Positions 39,564 through 48,902 of a stretch of DNA of 64,000 nt are shown here, piece after piece. The translations under genes and the position numbers were made by a program. The notes under the pieces are model-generated. The model saw only the letters and a program-made list of their open reading frames with translations, was not told the origin of the DNA and searched no databases. The first letter of the stretch is position 1, and each line of letters begins with the position of its first letter. This DNA is from Isoptericola croceus (GTDB lineage: Bacteria; Actinomycetota; Actinomycetes; Actinomycetales; Cellulomonadaceae): positions 520,188 to 584,187 of the forward strand of contig NZ_JARLLG010000002.1 of assembly GCF_029382255.1 (NCBI RefSeq). The letters are read 5' to 3'.

Positions 39564-41270
39564 TCAGCGCCTGGCGGTATCCAGCTCGACCGCGACCTGT
39601 TCGGCGAGCCACTGCCGCTCCTTGCGCTTGCGGAAGCGCTCCTCCCGCAGCAGAGCTTTGGCGCTCGCGATACACATCAGCACCATCACGATGCTGAACG
39701 GCAGCGCCAGCAGGATCGCCATGGTCTGGAGCGCCCCGAGCGGATTGGCGTCACCCCCGGCCGCAGTGCCGGCGAGCAGCAGCACCGCCGCGACCGCCCC
39801 CTCCAGGCACGCCCAGAGCACGCGGCTCCAGACCGGCGGGTTGGGGTTGCCGCCGGAGGCGAGCATGTCGACCACGAACGAGCCGGAGTCGGAGCTCGTG
39901 ACGAAGAAGATGACGATGAGGAAGATCGCGACCACGCTGAGCACGACGGACAGCGACGGTGCGACGCTGTCGATCATCTGGAACAGCGCGGTGCTGGTCG
40001 CGACCGCGCCGTCCTCACCCACCAGGCCGCCGCCCCCGAAGAGCTCCTGGTACAGGGCGGTGCCGCCCATCACGGAGAACCACACGAAGGTGACGGTGGT
40101 CGGCACGAGGAGAACGCCGACGATGAACTCGCGGACCGTGCGGCCCTTGGAGATGCGTGCGATGAAGATACCGACGAACGGCGCCCAGCTCATCCACCAG
40201 CCCCAGTAGAACGTGGTCCACCAGCCCAGCCACTGCTTGCCGTCCTCCTCGAACGGCATGCCGTTGAAGGAGAGCCGGAAGAAGCCCTGGATGTAGGAAC
40301 CGACCTGGGTGACCAGGTCGCTCAGGATGAACACCGTCGGGCCGACCACGAGCAGGACGACCACCAGGGCCCCCGCCGCCACCATGTTGATGTTCGACAG
40401 CCACTTGATGCCCTTGTCGATGCCCGTGGCCACCGAGACCACCGCGATCGCGGTGATGGCGATGATCAGGAAGACCAGCAGCAAGGTGCTCGGCTGGTCG
40501 ATGACCCCGAGGAAGCCGAGGCCCGCCCCGATCTGGGTCACGCCGAGGCCCAGGGAGGTGGCGACGCCGAACAAGGTGCCCAGGACGGCGATCACATCGA
40601 TGACGTCGCCCCAGAAGCCCTTCACACGATCGCCGAGCAGCGGCCGCAGCACCCATCGCAGGGAGATCGGGTTGCCCTTGCGGTGCACCGAGTAGGCGAC
40701 GGCAAGGCCGACGACGACGTAGATCGCCCAGGCGTGCAGACCCCAGTGCAGGAACGTGACGTCCATCGCCGTCCTGGCTCGCTCGGCAGCGGTGTCGGCG
40801 GCCATCCCGGGCGGAGGTGCGGCGAAGTGGTTGAGCGGCTCGGCGACGCCCCAGAACACCAGGCCGATGCCCATACCGGCGGCGAAGAGCATCGCGAACC
40901 AGGAGCCGAGGGAGAAGGCGGGGGCGTCGCCGTCCTTGCCGAGCACGATGTTGCCCATGTGCGAGGCGGCGATCCAGATGGAGAAGAAGACGAACCCGGC
41001 GACGATGGCGATGTACCACCACGCGAGGTCCTGGACGACGGTGGTGTTCGCGGCGCCGATCCATTCACCGACCCGCTCGGGAGCGAGCGCGGTGACCGCG
41101 ACGAAGACCACCAGGAGGCCGGCCGCCGGGAAGAAGACGCGGGGTGCCGGGATGAGCCTGTCCGTCCGTGGGGGCGGGGCTGCTGGCACCTCCGCCATCT
41201 CCGCCTCTGTCGTGGTGTCTGTCGGAGACGCTTGTCGCGTCTCCCGCGGAACCTCCGGGGTGGTTGTCAT
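39564..41270 (-). CDS. BCCT-family transporter, probable glycine betaine uptake
   Basis: 568 residues with twelve predicted helices. The glycine stretch GMGIGLVFWGVAEPLNHF and the conserved WWMSWAPFVGIFIARISKGRT mark the betaine/carnitine/choline family. It imports betaine, coupled to Na+ or H+, for catabolism here. The C-terminal tail (REERFRKRKERQWLAEQV) is basic but short, unlike the osmosensing tail of BetP. The start MTTTPEV was chosen since the AAGGGA site lies before it and the promoter elements lie further upstream. Its promoter carries a copy of the regulon palindrome. Confidence 0.9.
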   Translation of the reverse strand: MTTTPEVPRETRQASPTDTTTEAEMAEVPAAPPPRTDRLIPAPRVFFPAAGLLVVFVAVTALAPERVGEWIGAANTTVVQDLAWWYIAIVAGFVFFSIWIAASHMGNIVLGKDGDAPAFSLGSWFAMLFAAGMGIGLVFWGVAEPLNHFAAPPPGMAADTAAERARTAMDVTFLHWGLHAWAIYVVVGLAVAYSVHRKGNPISLRWVLRPLLGDRVKGFWGDVIDVIAVLGTLFGVATSLGLGVTQIGAGLGFLGVIDQPSTLLLVFLIIAITAIAVVSVATGIDKGIKWLSNINMVAAGALVVVLLVVGPTVFILSDLVTQVGSYIQGFFRLSFNGMPFEEDGKQWLGWWTTFYWGWWMSWAPFVGIFIARISKGRTVREFIVGVLLVPTTVTFVWFSVMGGTALYQELFGGGGLVGEDGAVATSTALFQMIDSVAPSLSVVLSVVAIFLIVIFFVTSSDSGSFVVDMLASGGNPNPPVWSRVLWACLEGAVAAVLLLAGTAAGGDANPLGALQTMAILLALPFSIVMVLMCIASAKALLREERFRKRKERQWLAEQVAVELDTARR

Positions 41271-41340
41271 GCGATTGTCCCTTCGGATCGTCGTGTCAAC
41301 GTTCCCGGGCCAACTGGCTCCCCGCCCCGGGATGCCCAGG

Positions 41341-41374
41341 ACCATAGCGCCACGGTTGTGTGATCCGCAACACA
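41341..41374 (-). promoter_or_regulatory. BCCT promoter with overlapping 19-bp palindrome
   Basis: The palindrome TTGTGTGATCCGCAACACA at 41356-41374 has the same 6-7-6 spacing as the purU site (shared pattern TTGYGTRATMCRCAACRCA). On the minus strand TTGCGG (41370-41365), 18 bases, TATGGT (41346-41341) form a good promoter whose -35 lies inside the palindrome. A repressor bound here would block transcription. Confidence 0.65.
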
Positions 41375-41394
41375 CTGCTTAAAGAGAAACAAGC

Positions 41395-41800
41395 ATGTCA
41401 CGCCGGCGGCGCCGGGTTCGGAGGGTGGGTGAGTCCTCGCGCCCGCACCGGACGCTTGCCAAGATCGAACAGGCCATCACACGCCGGATCGTGTCGTTGC
41501 GGCTGCGCAAGCGTCTGGGACCGGTCCGGCTGGCCGCACTCGCCGGTGTGGCGCCTTCGACCGCGCATGGGTGCTGGTGCGCTGCCGGCTCAACCGGATG
41601 TCTCACGTGGACCGGGCTACCGGCGAGCCAGTACGCCGCTACGAGGGCGACCACCCGGGATCGTCGCTGCACGTTGACGTCAAGAAAGGTCGGCAACATC
41701 CCCGACGGCGGCGGGTGGAGGTTCGTCGGCAAGGCCCAGGCCAACGGCGAGATCGAAGCCACACCGCCTGCGAGAACCGCCCACCGGTCACCAGATCGAC
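41395..41800 (+). mobile_element. IS481-family transposase remnant, frameshifted
   Basis: Three segments in alternating frames read as one IS481-type transposase N-terminal half: RRIVSLRLRKRLGPVRLAAL then RLNRMSHVDRATGEPVRRYE in a second frame, then back to KVGNIPDGGGWRFVGKAQ. At least two frameshifts are needed, and the DDE catalytic part is largely absent. No terminal inverted repeats are recognised. It lies between the BCCT promoter and the IclR gene; together with 41271-41394 this explains the stretch without an intact gene. Confidence 0.78.
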
Positions 41801-41812
41801 CAACCTGTCAGG

Positions 41813-42637
41813 TCAGGACGACGAGCTCCGGTCGAGGTAGCCCATCCGGCGGCTGATCCTGGCACCCGCGGCCCTGAGGTCCTTCACCTGCGCCTTGATG
41901 CTCGCCGTGTCCATCCGGTAGGCCGGTCCGGAGATGCTGAGTGCGGCGACGACGGCCCCTGTGTGGTCGCGCAGCGGGACCGCGGCAGCATTGAGCCCCG
42001 TCTCGAGCTCCTCGTACGCCGTGGCGAACCCGTCTTCGTGAACCTGATGCAGCTGCTCCATCAGCGCCTCGCGGGCGCTGATGGTGTGCTCGGTGAACGC
42101 CTGGAGCCCGGTCTTGTCCAGGATTGCGTTGCACTGCTCCTCGCTCATGAACGCGAGCAGCACCTTTCCGCTCGAGGTCGCGTGCAGCGGAGTGAGGTGG
42201 CCCACCCAGTTGTGGGTGGCCACGGCGGCGGAGCCGAGGGCCTGGTGCACGTTGACTGCATAGTGCTCTCGCACGACGGCGACGTTGATCGTCTCGTCGA
42301 GTCGTGTGGCCAGGTCGTCCACGACGCCCCGCGCCTGGCGGACGACGTCGAGCCTGGTGGGGATGGCGCCGGCGAGGCGGAGCAGGCCGAAGCTGAGTCG
42401 GTACTTCCCGCGCTCGTAGTTCTGCTCGACCAGGTCGTGTTCCTCGAGAGCGGCGAGAAGGCGGAAGGCGGTCGACTTGTGCACGCCGACCTCGTCGGCG
42501 ACCTCGCTGACACCGGCGCTGCCCTCGCGGGCCAAGATCTCCAAGACGGTGATCGCGCGGTCCACCGACTGAACGCCGCCGGAGGAGTCGCTGCGTCCGG
42601 CCGCACCGCGCTTCCTGGCCTGCGTCCCGTTTCTCAT
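41813..42637 (-). CDS. IclR-family transcriptional regulator, probable betaine regulon repressor
   Basis: 274 residues: N-terminal winged helix (about 20-85, GVQSVDRAITVLEILAREGS, EVGVHKSTAFRLLAALEEHD) and C-terminal effector-binding domain (NVHQALGSAAVATHNWVGHL, LHATSSGKVLLAFM, ALSISGPAYRM). It is the only regulator gene inside the catabolic block. The repeated palindrome at promoters for BCCT, purU, the dimethylglycine oxidase operon and the 42818 operon is the natural candidate for its operator. The effector, perhaps betaine, dimethylglycine or sarcosine, is unknown. Confidence 0.9.
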   Translation of the reverse strand: MRNGTQARKRGAAGRSDSSGGVQSVDRAITVLEILAREGSAGVSEVADEVGVHKSTAFRLLAALEEHDLVEQNYERGKYRLSFGLLRLAGAIPTRLDVVRQARGVVDDLATRLDETINVAVVREHYAVNVHQALGSAAVATHNWVGHLTPLHATSSGKVLLAFMSEEQCNAILDKTGLQAFTEHTISAREALMEQLHQVHEDGFATAYEELETGLNAAAVPLRDHTGAVVAALSISGPAYRMDTASIKAQVKDLRAAGARISRRMGYLDRSSSS

Positions 42638-42739
42638 GACGCAACCCTACGTGAAGGGCTTCACTGCTCGGACCGTGAGGCGTGAGCGCAGACGCCCGTG
42701 CGCGACACCCGAACTCAGGCGAGCTCCGCGGCGCGCCCC

Positions 42740-42798
42740 TTGACATGCGGGGCTCTTCAAGGGGAGCCTGTTGCGTATCACGCGCTAGGTTGTGCTAT
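42740..42798 (+). promoter_or_regulatory. promoter region of the ferredoxin-like/reductase/folP/metF operon
   Basis: A perfect TTGACA lies at 42740 but without a good -10 at 17 bases. TTGCGT at 42771, 16 bases, TGCTAT at 42793 is a second option. TTGCGTATCACGCGCTAGG at 42771-42789 shares the left half of the block's 19-bp palindrome, and GCGTATCACGC inside it is itself palindromic. The right half of the longer motif is degenerate. Confidence 0.45.
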
Positions 42799-42817
42799 TC
42801 GCGTCGAGGTGGGGGAG

Positions 42818-43096
42818 ATGATCCGAGTGCGCCCGCTGCCCGCCGTCCCTCCGGGGGAGGTGCGGCGCGTCGAGGCTGAGCCGCCGATCGCCGTGTTCCA
42901 CACCGAAGGTGGCGAGGTCTACGCAGACGACGGCAAGTCCACGTTCGCCCTTCGTACCGGGCACGTCGATGCACCGCCGGCCAAGAAGCCCGTTCGAACC
43001 CACGCCGTGGTGGTCGAGGACGACCGCGCCTACGTGGAGCTCTCGGACGAGACCCCGAACCTGCCTCCGGGGGTCTCGTGGGGATCGATGTCATGA
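42818..43096 (+). CDS. Rieske-ferredoxin paralog lacking all cluster ligands
   Basis: 92 residues, closely similar to the intact ferredoxin at 23605 at both ends (PPIAVFHTEGGEVYADD, then GHVDAPPAKKPVRTH and DETPNLPPGVSWGS). An in-frame gap of about 27 residues after residue 38 removes both Cys-x-His and Cys-x2-His. It cannot bind a [2Fe-2S] cluster. The frame is otherwise clean, has a GGGGGAG ribosome site, and its stop overlaps the reductase start (ATGA). It may be a decayed gene kept for translational coupling, or a protein with a structural role. The gap could also be a sequence error, though it is long. Confidence 0.7.
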   Translation: MIRVRPLPAVPPGEVRRVEAEPPIAVFHTEGGEVYADDGKSTFALRTGHVDAPPAKKPVRTHAVVVEDDRAYVELSDETPNLPPGVSWGSMS

Positions 43097-44271
43097 GAAC
43101 CCTCACGGTCGTCGGTGCCTCCTTGGCGGGCCTGTATGCGGCCCGAGCCCTGCGCCATCAGGGGTACGACGGCCGCCTGGTCGTCGTCGGGGAGGAGTCG
43201 CACCGGCCCTACGACCGGCCGCCGCTCTCGAAGGCATTCCTCGCCGGAAGGGTCGAGGCCGACGCCCTCGCTCTCGAGGACGTCGACGACGACCTCGACG
43301 CCGAGTGGCTGCTCGGCAGCGCCGCGACATCCCTCGACACCACCGCCCGCGAGGTCGTGCTCAGTGACGGCGCCCGGGTCCGCAGCGACGGGGTCGTGAT
43401 CGCCACCGGCGCCCGGGCCCGTAGCATGCCTGCGGCCCGGTCGCTGGCGGGCGTGCATGTCCTGCGGACCCTCGACGACGCCCACAGGCTGCGGACCGAC
43501 CTCGTTCCCGGCTGCAGGATCGTGGTCATCGGTGCCGGCTTCATCGGCGCCGAGGTCGCCTCGACCGCTCGCGCCCTCGGCCTGGAGGTGACCGTGGTCG
43601 AGGCGATGGCGACGCCGCTGGCCGGCCCCCTTGGCCCCGAGATGGGTGCCGTCGTCTCTGGTCTGCATGAGCAGCACGGCGTACGGCTGCTCTGCGGAAC
43701 GGGAGTCAACCGCCTCGTCGGACGCGATCGGGTGACGGCTGTCGAGTTGACGGACGGCACCGTGCTGCCCAGCGACGTGGTGGTGGTCGGTATCGGTGCC
43801 GCGCCGAACGTCGAGTGGCTCACCGGGTCCGGCATCGCCATCGGCAGCGGGGTGAACTGTGACAACGAAGGCAGGACGACCATTCCTGGCGTCGTCGCCG
43901 TGGGTGACTGCGCTTCCTGGCACGACCCAGGTCTGGGCCGTTCACACCGGGTCGAGCACTGGACCGGCGCGCTCGAGCGTCCCGCGACCGCCGTCTCCGC
44001 CCTGCTGCGTGGCTCGGCCGACGCCCCCGACCTCACCAGGCCCACCAAAGCCCCGTACTTCTGGTCGGACCAGTACGACGTGCGCATCCAGTTCGCCGGC
44101 CACGCGGCACAGGCCGACTCCGTGACGGTCGAGGAAGGCTCGGTGGACAGTCGCAGCCTCCTGGCCGTCTACCGGCGCGGCGAGGCCCCGGTGGCGGTCT
44201 TGGCGATGAACCAGCCCCGCTTGTTCGGCCGGTGGCGTCGCCAGCTCAGCTCTGCCACCGTGCCCGCCTGA
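43093..44271 (+). CDS. FAD-dependent ferredoxin reductase, second copy
   Basis: 392 residues, a paralog of the reductase at 23961: FAD motif VVGASLAGLYAARAL, RPYDRPPLSKAFLAG, NAD(P) motif VVIGAGFIGAEVAS, second FAD motif PGVVAVGDCASWHDPG. All expected sites look intact, unlike its cognate ferredoxin next door. It could serve the intact ferredoxin of the first operon or another oxygenase. Start was set by the ATGA overlap with the preceding gene. Confidence 0.9.
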   Translation: MRTLTVVGASLAGLYAARALRHQGYDGRLVVVGEESHRPYDRPPLSKAFLAGRVEADALALEDVDDDLDAEWLLGSAATSLDTTAREVVLSDGARVRSDGVVIATGARARSMPAARSLAGVHVLRTLDDAHRLRTDLVPGCRIVVIGAGFIGAEVASTARALGLEVTVVEAMATPLAGPLGPEMGAVVSGLHEQHGVRLLCGTGVNRLVGRDRVTAVELTDGTVLPSDVVVVGIGAAPNVEWLTGSGIAIGSGVNCDNEGRTTIPGVVAVGDCASWHDPGLGRSHRVEHWTGALERPATAVSALLRGSADAPDLTRPTKAPYFWSDQYDVRIQFAGHAAQADSVTVEEGSVDSRSLLAVYRRGEAPVAVLAMNQPRLFGRWRRQLSSATVPA

Positions 44272-44314
44272 TCCGTCGAACGACCCATCGATCCAGACCG
44301 CGACGAGGAGAACC

Positions 44315-45274
44315 GTGAGCTTCACCACTCAGATGGCCGCCCCGTCAGCGAGGGTGACGCCCGCAGGTCCCTTGTCGGCCGCTCAGGGTGATCGCTGCCT
44401 CGTGATGGGCATCGTCAACGTCACTCCCGACTCGTTCTCCGACGGTGGCCGGTTCGCTGACCACGACGCCGCCGTCGAGCACGGACTGCGCCTGGTTGCC
44501 GACGGCGCGGACATGGTCGACGTGGGCGGCGAGTCGACCCGGCCGGGGGCGTCCAGGGTGAGCCATGAGGAGGAGCTGCGCCGCGTGGTGCCGGTCGTGG
44601 AGGCGCTCGCTGGCGCGGGCGCCCAGGTCTCCGTCGACACCATGCGAGCAAGCGTCGCGGAGGCGGCCGTCGCCGCGGGCGCCGCCATCGTCAACGACGT
44701 CTCCGGAGGTCGGGCCGACCCTGCCATGCTGCCGTTCCTCGCCGACGTCGGCGTTCCTTGCGTCCTGATGCACTGGCGTGCCCACTCGACGATCATGGCC
44801 CAGCACGCCACCTACGGCTGCGTCGTCGAGGAGGTCCGCACCGAGCTGGCGCAACGCTGCGAGGCGGCGCTGTCGGCCGGTGTCCGCCAGGACCGCATCA
44901 TCCTCGACCCGGGGCTCGGGTTCGCCAAGACCGTCGAGCACAGCTGGTCGGTTCTCGCCGCGCTACCGAGGCTCCTCACGTTGGGGTTCCCGCTGCTCGT
45001 CGGTGCCTCGCGCAAGAGGTTCCTCGCCGAGTGCGTGGACTACGGGGGCCTGGACGGCACCCAGCCCGAGCACCGCGACGACGTGTCCGCGGCGGCCGCG
45101 ACCCTGGCCGCCGCTGCCGGCGCCTGGGGGGTCCGTGTCCACGCCGTGACGCCGGCTGTGGCGGCCAGTCGATTCGTCAGTCGGCTTCGGGCAGCGATGC
45201 CCCCGGCTGCGCAGCTCGGCGCCATCGGCACCCCTGCATGCGGGCCCGTGGGCGCAGGGCGACGCGGGGAGTAA
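44315..45274 (+). CDS. folP: dihydropteroate synthase
   Basis: 319 residues with all DHPS signatures: GIVNVTPDSFSDGGRF, DVGGESTRPGA, QVSVDTMRA, DPGLGFAK and the substrate loop GASRKRFL. It joins p-aminobenzoate to the pterin pyrophosphate in folate synthesis. A folP inside a demethylation block would raise the folate pool needed by dimethylglycine and sarcosine oxidases; a housekeeping copy probably exists elsewhere. The GTG start follows GAGGAG. About 30 extra residues at each end lie outside the TIM barrel. Confidence 0.9.
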   Translation: MSFTTQMAAPSARVTPAGPLSAAQGDRCLVMGIVNVTPDSFSDGGRFADHDAAVEHGLRLVADGADMVDVGGESTRPGASRVSHEEELRRVVPVVEALAGAGAQVSVDTMRASVAEAAVAAGAAIVNDVSGGRADPAMLPFLADVGVPCVLMHWRAHSTIMAQHATYGCVVEEVRTELAQRCEAALSAGVRQDRIILDPGLGFAKTVEHSWSVLAALPRLLTLGFPLLVGASRKRFLAECVDYGGLDGTQPEHRDDVSAAAATLAAAAGAWGVRVHAVTPAVAASRFVSRLRAAMPPAAQLGAIGTPACGPVGAGRRGE

Positions 45275-45277
45275 GCC

Positions 45278-46246
45278 ATGCTCCACCGAAGGCGCGTCGC
45301 CGTCCTGCACCGTCTCCTCACCCACGCGCGCTACGAGATCCTGCCCACGGAGACGATCGAGGGCATCGTCGCCGACCATCTACCGCTCGGTCGTACGCTG
45401 ACCGTGACCGCCTCGCCCAGCAAGGGACTGGAAGCGACGCTCGCCCTGACCGAGCGGCTGGCCGCCCGCGGCTACGACGTCGTGCCCCACCTGGCGGCCC
45501 GCATGGTCTCCGGTCCGGCGGAGCTGAGCGAGATCCTCGGGCGAATGGAGCAGGCCGGCATCACGACGGTGTTCATACCGGCGGGCGACGCCGATCCACC
45601 GGCCGGACCCTACACAGGAGCGCTGGACCTGCTGGAGGACGTCGTCGGACTGGGCAACCCCTTCACGCAGATCGGGATCACCGGCTACCCCGAGTCGCAT
45701 CCGACCATCCGCGACGACGTCACCATCCAGACGATGTGGGACAAGCGCCGGTACGCCACCCAGATCGTCAGCAACCTGACGTTCGACCCGCGCGTGCTCG
45801 GTTCGTGGGTGCGCCGGGTGCGGGACCGCGACGTGACGACGCCGATCCTCATCGGTCTGCCGGGACCGGTCGAGCGTGCCAAGCTGCTCGCGATGGCGAC
45901 GAAGATCGGGGTGGGGGAGTCGACCAAGTTCCTCGCCAAGAATCGAGGGGTCTTCGCCAGGATCGCCGCGCCGGGAGGCTACGACCCGCTGCGCTTCCTC
46001 GGCCGGGCTGTGGACGCCCTCGGTGCGGACGACATGAACGTCCTCGGGCTGCACGTCTTCACCTTCAACCAGGTCGCGGTGACCGAGGCGTGGCGTCAGC
46101 AGCAGCTGGCGCGCCTGGAGCGTTCTGGGGACCTCGTGCGGGACGCGGTCGTGACCACCAGCCCGTCCCTCGCCGCCGGAGACACCGATGCTGAGCACCA
46201 GCGGGCAGTTCTTCGACCGAGTGGCGCGTCAGCAGCCTGCCCTTGA
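45278..46246 (+). CDS. methylenetetrahydrofolate reductase-like protein
   Basis: 322 residues of the MetF TIM-barrel superfamily: LTVTASPSKGLEATLALTERL near the N-terminus, VVPHLAARMV, PFTQIGITGYPESHP and the C-terminal LGLHVFTFNQVAVTEAW. It sits four bases after folP with GGGGAG before its ATG. In catabolic settings such proteins link methyl-THF and methylene-THF pools. It is more divergent than a biosynthetic MetF, so its direction and electron donor are uncertain. Last gene of the inserted block. Confidence 0.75.
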   Translation: MLHRRRVAVLHRLLTHARYEILPTETIEGIVADHLPLGRTLTVTASPSKGLEATLALTERLAARGYDVVPHLAARMVSGPAELSEILGRMEQAGITTVFIPAGDADPPAGPYTGALDLLEDVVGLGNPFTQIGITGYPESHPTIRDDVTIQTMWDKRRYATQIVSNLTFDPRVLGSWVRRVRDRDVTTPILIGLPGPVERAKLLAMATKIGVGESTKFLAKNRGVFARIAAPGGYDPLRFLGRAVDALGADDMNVLGLHVFTFNQVAVTEAWRQQQLARLERSGDLVRDAVVTTSPSLAAGDTDAEHQRAVLRPSGASAACP

Positions 46247-46369
46247 CACAGCGTTGCCTGAGGCCTTCGCAAAGCCGGGACCGTGACCAGATCGTGACGA
46301 AGAGGCCCGGCCACGCGACGACGATCGTGCCCGTCATGGACGGCGCGGCCGCGGGCCGGTCGGGGCGGC

Positions 46370-46375
46370 TATCCT
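46370..46375 (+). promoter_or_regulatory. -10 candidate for the hom-thrC-thrB operon
   Basis: TATCCT lies 38 bases before the hom GTG in the 166-bp gap after the MetF-like gene. No clear -35 is seen. The rest of the gap (46247-46412) shows no gene, tRNA or direct repeat that would mark the edge of the block. Confidence 0.35.
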
Positions 46376-46412
46376 GACCTTCGTCCCGGCACCCGAAATC
46401 GAAGGTGGACCT

Positions 46413-47792
46413 GTGCCTGCCCACGCCCCGGCGCCCGACCCGTCCCCAGCCGCCCCCCGCCCGCTGCGGGTCGCCCTGCTCGGCTGCGGTGTCGTCGGTA
46501 CGCAGGTGGCCCGTGTCCTCCTCGAGCACCCGGACGACCTGGCCGCGCGGGCCGGCGCGCCGCTCGAGCTCGTCGGGATCGCCGTGCGCGACACCACGAC
46601 GCCGCGCGACGGCGTACCGCCCGAGCTGCTCACGGACGATGCCGCGTCGCTCGTGACGCGTGCCGACCTGGTCGTCGAGGTCATGGGCGGCATCGAGCCG
46701 GCCCGGACTCTCATCCTCAGCGCGATCGAGCACGGCGCGAGCGTCGTGACGGCGAACAAGGCGCTCCTCGCCGAGCAGGGACCGGTCCTGTTCGAGGCGG
46801 CCGACGCCGCGGGCGTCGACCTGTCCTTCGAGGCCGCCGTGGCGGGCGCGATCCCGATCGTGCGGCCGGTGCGCGAGTCGCTCGCCGGCGACCACGTCAC
46901 CCGCGTGCTCGGCATCGTCAACGGGACCACCAACTACGTGCTCGACGAGATGGCGACCCAGGGGCTGGGGCTCGACAAGGCCGTGCAGCAGGCCCAGGAG
47001 CTCGGGTACGCCGAGGCCGACCCGACGGCCGACGTCGACGGGTTCGACGCCGCGGCCAAGGCGGCGATCCTCGCGTCGCTGGCGTTCCACACGCGCGTCT
47101 CCATCGACCAGGTCGCTCGCGAGGGCATCCGCTCCATCACCACCGACGACGTCGAGTGGGCCCGCCGCAGCGGCTACGTGCTGAAGCTGCTCGCCATTGC
47201 CGAGCGGACCGCGGAGGGCGTGGCCGCCCGGGTGCACCCTGCCCTCGTTCCGACCGACCACCCGCTGGCCGCCGTGCGGGGCGCCTTCAACGCCGTCTTC
47301 GTGGAGGCCGAGGCCGCCGGGCCGCTGATGTTCTACGGCCAGGGTGCCGGCGGGCGTCCGACGTCGTCCGCGGTGCTCGGCGACCTCGTGTCCGCCGCGC
47401 GCGACCGGCTGGTCGGCGGCAAGGGGCCGCGCGAGTCGGCCTACGCCTCGCTGCCGGTCCTGGCTGCCGACGCCGCCGTGACGCGGTACCAGGTCCGCCT
47501 CGAGGTGGCGGACCGGACCGGCGTGCTCGCCCAGGTGGCGGGGGTGCTCGCCGACCACGGCGTCTCCATCGACACGGTCCGGCAGAGCGAGGCGCTGACC
47601 GCGTCGTTCGAGGCGGAGCCCGCCTCCGAGCCGGCGGCCGAGGCCGAGCCCGAGGAGACCGAGCCCCTCGCGCGCCTGGTCATCACCACCCACGCGGCGC
47701 GCGAGGCCTCGCTGGCCGCGACCGTCGCGGCCCTGGACGGGCTCGATCCCGTCCGCCAGATCACGTCCGTCCTGCGAGTCGAGGGAGTCTGA
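46413..47792 (+). CDS. hom: homoserine dehydrogenase
   Basis: 459 residues: NAD(P) domain [19 protein letters not shown], catalytic domain with [33 protein letters not shown] (catalytic Lys) and [17 protein letters not shown], and a C-terminal ACT domain for threonine feedback. An unusual Glu/Pro/Ala-rich insert ([20 protein letters not shown]) lies in a loop of that ACT domain. It reduces aspartate semialdehyde to homoserine. GTG start after GAAGGTGG. First gene of the threonine operon. Confidence 0.96.
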   Translation: MPAHAPAPDPSPAAPRPLRVALLGCGVVGTQVARVLLEHPDDLAARAGAPLELVGIAVRDTTTPRDGVPPELLTDDAASLVTRADLVVEVMGGIEPARTLILSAIEHGASVVTANKALLAEQGPVLFEAADAAGVDLSFEAAVAGAIPIVRPVRESLAGDHVTRVLGIVNGTTNYVLDEMATQGLGLDKAVQQAQELGYAEADPTADVDGFDAAAKAAILASLAFHTRVSIDQVAREGIRSITTDDVEWARRSGYVLKLLAIAERTAEGVAARVHPALVPTDHPLAAVRGAFNAVFVEAEAAGPLMFYGQGAGGRPTSSAVLGDLVSAARDRLVGGKGPRESAYASLPVLAADAAVTRYQVRLEVADRTGVLAQVAGVLADHGVSIDTVRQSEALTASFEAEPASEPAAEAEPEETEPLARLVITTHAAREASLAATVAALDGLDPVRQITSVLRVEGV

Positions 47793-47794
47793 GA

Positions 47795-48901
47795 ATGCCG
47801 GCACACCAGTGGCGGGGTGTCATCGCCGAGTACGCCGACCGCCTGCCGGCCCACGTCGCCGAGAAGATCGTCACCCTGGGCGAGGGCGGCACGCCGCTCG
47901 TCGAAGCCCCGGCGCTCTCGGAGCGGACCGGCGCCGAGGTCTACGTCAAGGTCGAGGGCATGAACCCGACCGGCTCCTTCAAGGACCGGGGCATGACCAC
48001 AGCCATGTCTGCGGCGGCCGGCCGCGGCGCCCAGGTCGTGGTGTGCGCCTCGACCGGCAACACCTCGGCGTCGGCGGCCGCGTACGCGACGCGTGCGGGG
48101 ATGACCTGCGCCGTGCTCGTCCCGGACGGCAAGATCGCCATGGGCAAGCTGAGCCAGGCGATCGCCCACGGTGCCCGCCTGCTCCAGGTGGACGGGAACT
48201 TCGATGACTGCCTCGTCGTGGCGCGCAAGCTCGCGGAGGCCTACCCGGTCGAGCTCGTGAACTCGGTGAACCCGGACCGCATCGAGGGGCAGAAGACGGG
48301 AGCGTTCGAGGTCGTCGACGCGCTCGGCGACGCCCCGGACATCCACGCGCTGCCTGTGGGCAACGCCGGGAACATCACGGCGTACTGGAAGGGCTACCGC
48401 GAGTACGCGGGGATCTCGACCAGCGACGAGGGCCCGGGGGCGGCTCCTGAGGCTGTCGTGTCGCGAACCCCGGCGATGTGGGGGTTCCAGGCGGCGGGGG
48501 CGGCCCCGATCGTCAAGGGCCACCCGGTGGACCCCGAGACGATCGCCACCGCGATCCGGATCGGCAACCCGGCGTCCTGGGCTCAGGCCGAGGCGGCCCG
48601 CGACGACTCCGGGGGCGTCATCGAGGCCGTGTCGGACGACGAGATCCTCGCGGCGCACCGGCTCCTGTCGGCCGACGTGGGCGTCTTCGTCGAGCCGGCC
48701 TCGGCGGCCGGCGTCGCCGGCGTCCTCTCCCGAGCGGAGCGGGGCCTGGTTCCTGCCGGGGCGCGGATCGTCGTCACCGTCACCGGCCACGGGCTGAAGG
48801 ACCCGCAGTGGGCGTTGCGCACGCTCGACGGCGGTGAGGTCACGCCGACCCGCGTCACGGCCGACGTCGTGTCCGTCGCCGACGCGCTCGGGCTGGAGTG
48901 A
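47795..48901 (+). CDS. thrC: threonine synthase
   Basis: 368 residues with the PLP lysine in [12 protein letters not shown] and the phosphate loop [14 protein letters not shown]. It converts O-phosphohomoserine to threonine. The ATG lies two bases after the hom stop; the longer open frame is a shadow of hom. Middle gene of hom-thrC-thrB. Confidence 0.97.
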   Translation: MPAHQWRGVIAEYADRLPAHVAEKIVTLGEGGTPLVEAPALSERTGAEVYVKVEGMNPTGSFKDRGMTTAMSAAAGRGAQVVVCASTGNTSASAAAYATRAGMTCAVLVPDGKIAMGKLSQAIAHGARLLQVDGNFDDCLVVARKLAEAYPVELVNSVNPDRIEGQKTGAFEVVDALGDAPDIHALPVGNAGNITAYWKGYREYAGISTSDEGPGAAPEAVVSRTPAMWGFQAAGAAPIVKGHPVDPETIATAIRIGNPASWAQAEAARDDSGGVIEAVSDDEILAAHRLLSADVGVFVEPASAAGVAGVLSRAERGLVPAGARIVVTVTGHGLKDPQWALRTLDGGEVTPTRVTADVVSVADALGLE

Positions 48902-48902
48902 C

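Noticed and set aside
44315-45274. FolP-like protein as a corrinoid/pterin methyltransferase for betaine
   Set aside because: All DHPS signatures, including the SRKRF loop, are intact, so ordinary dihydropteroate synthase is the better call.
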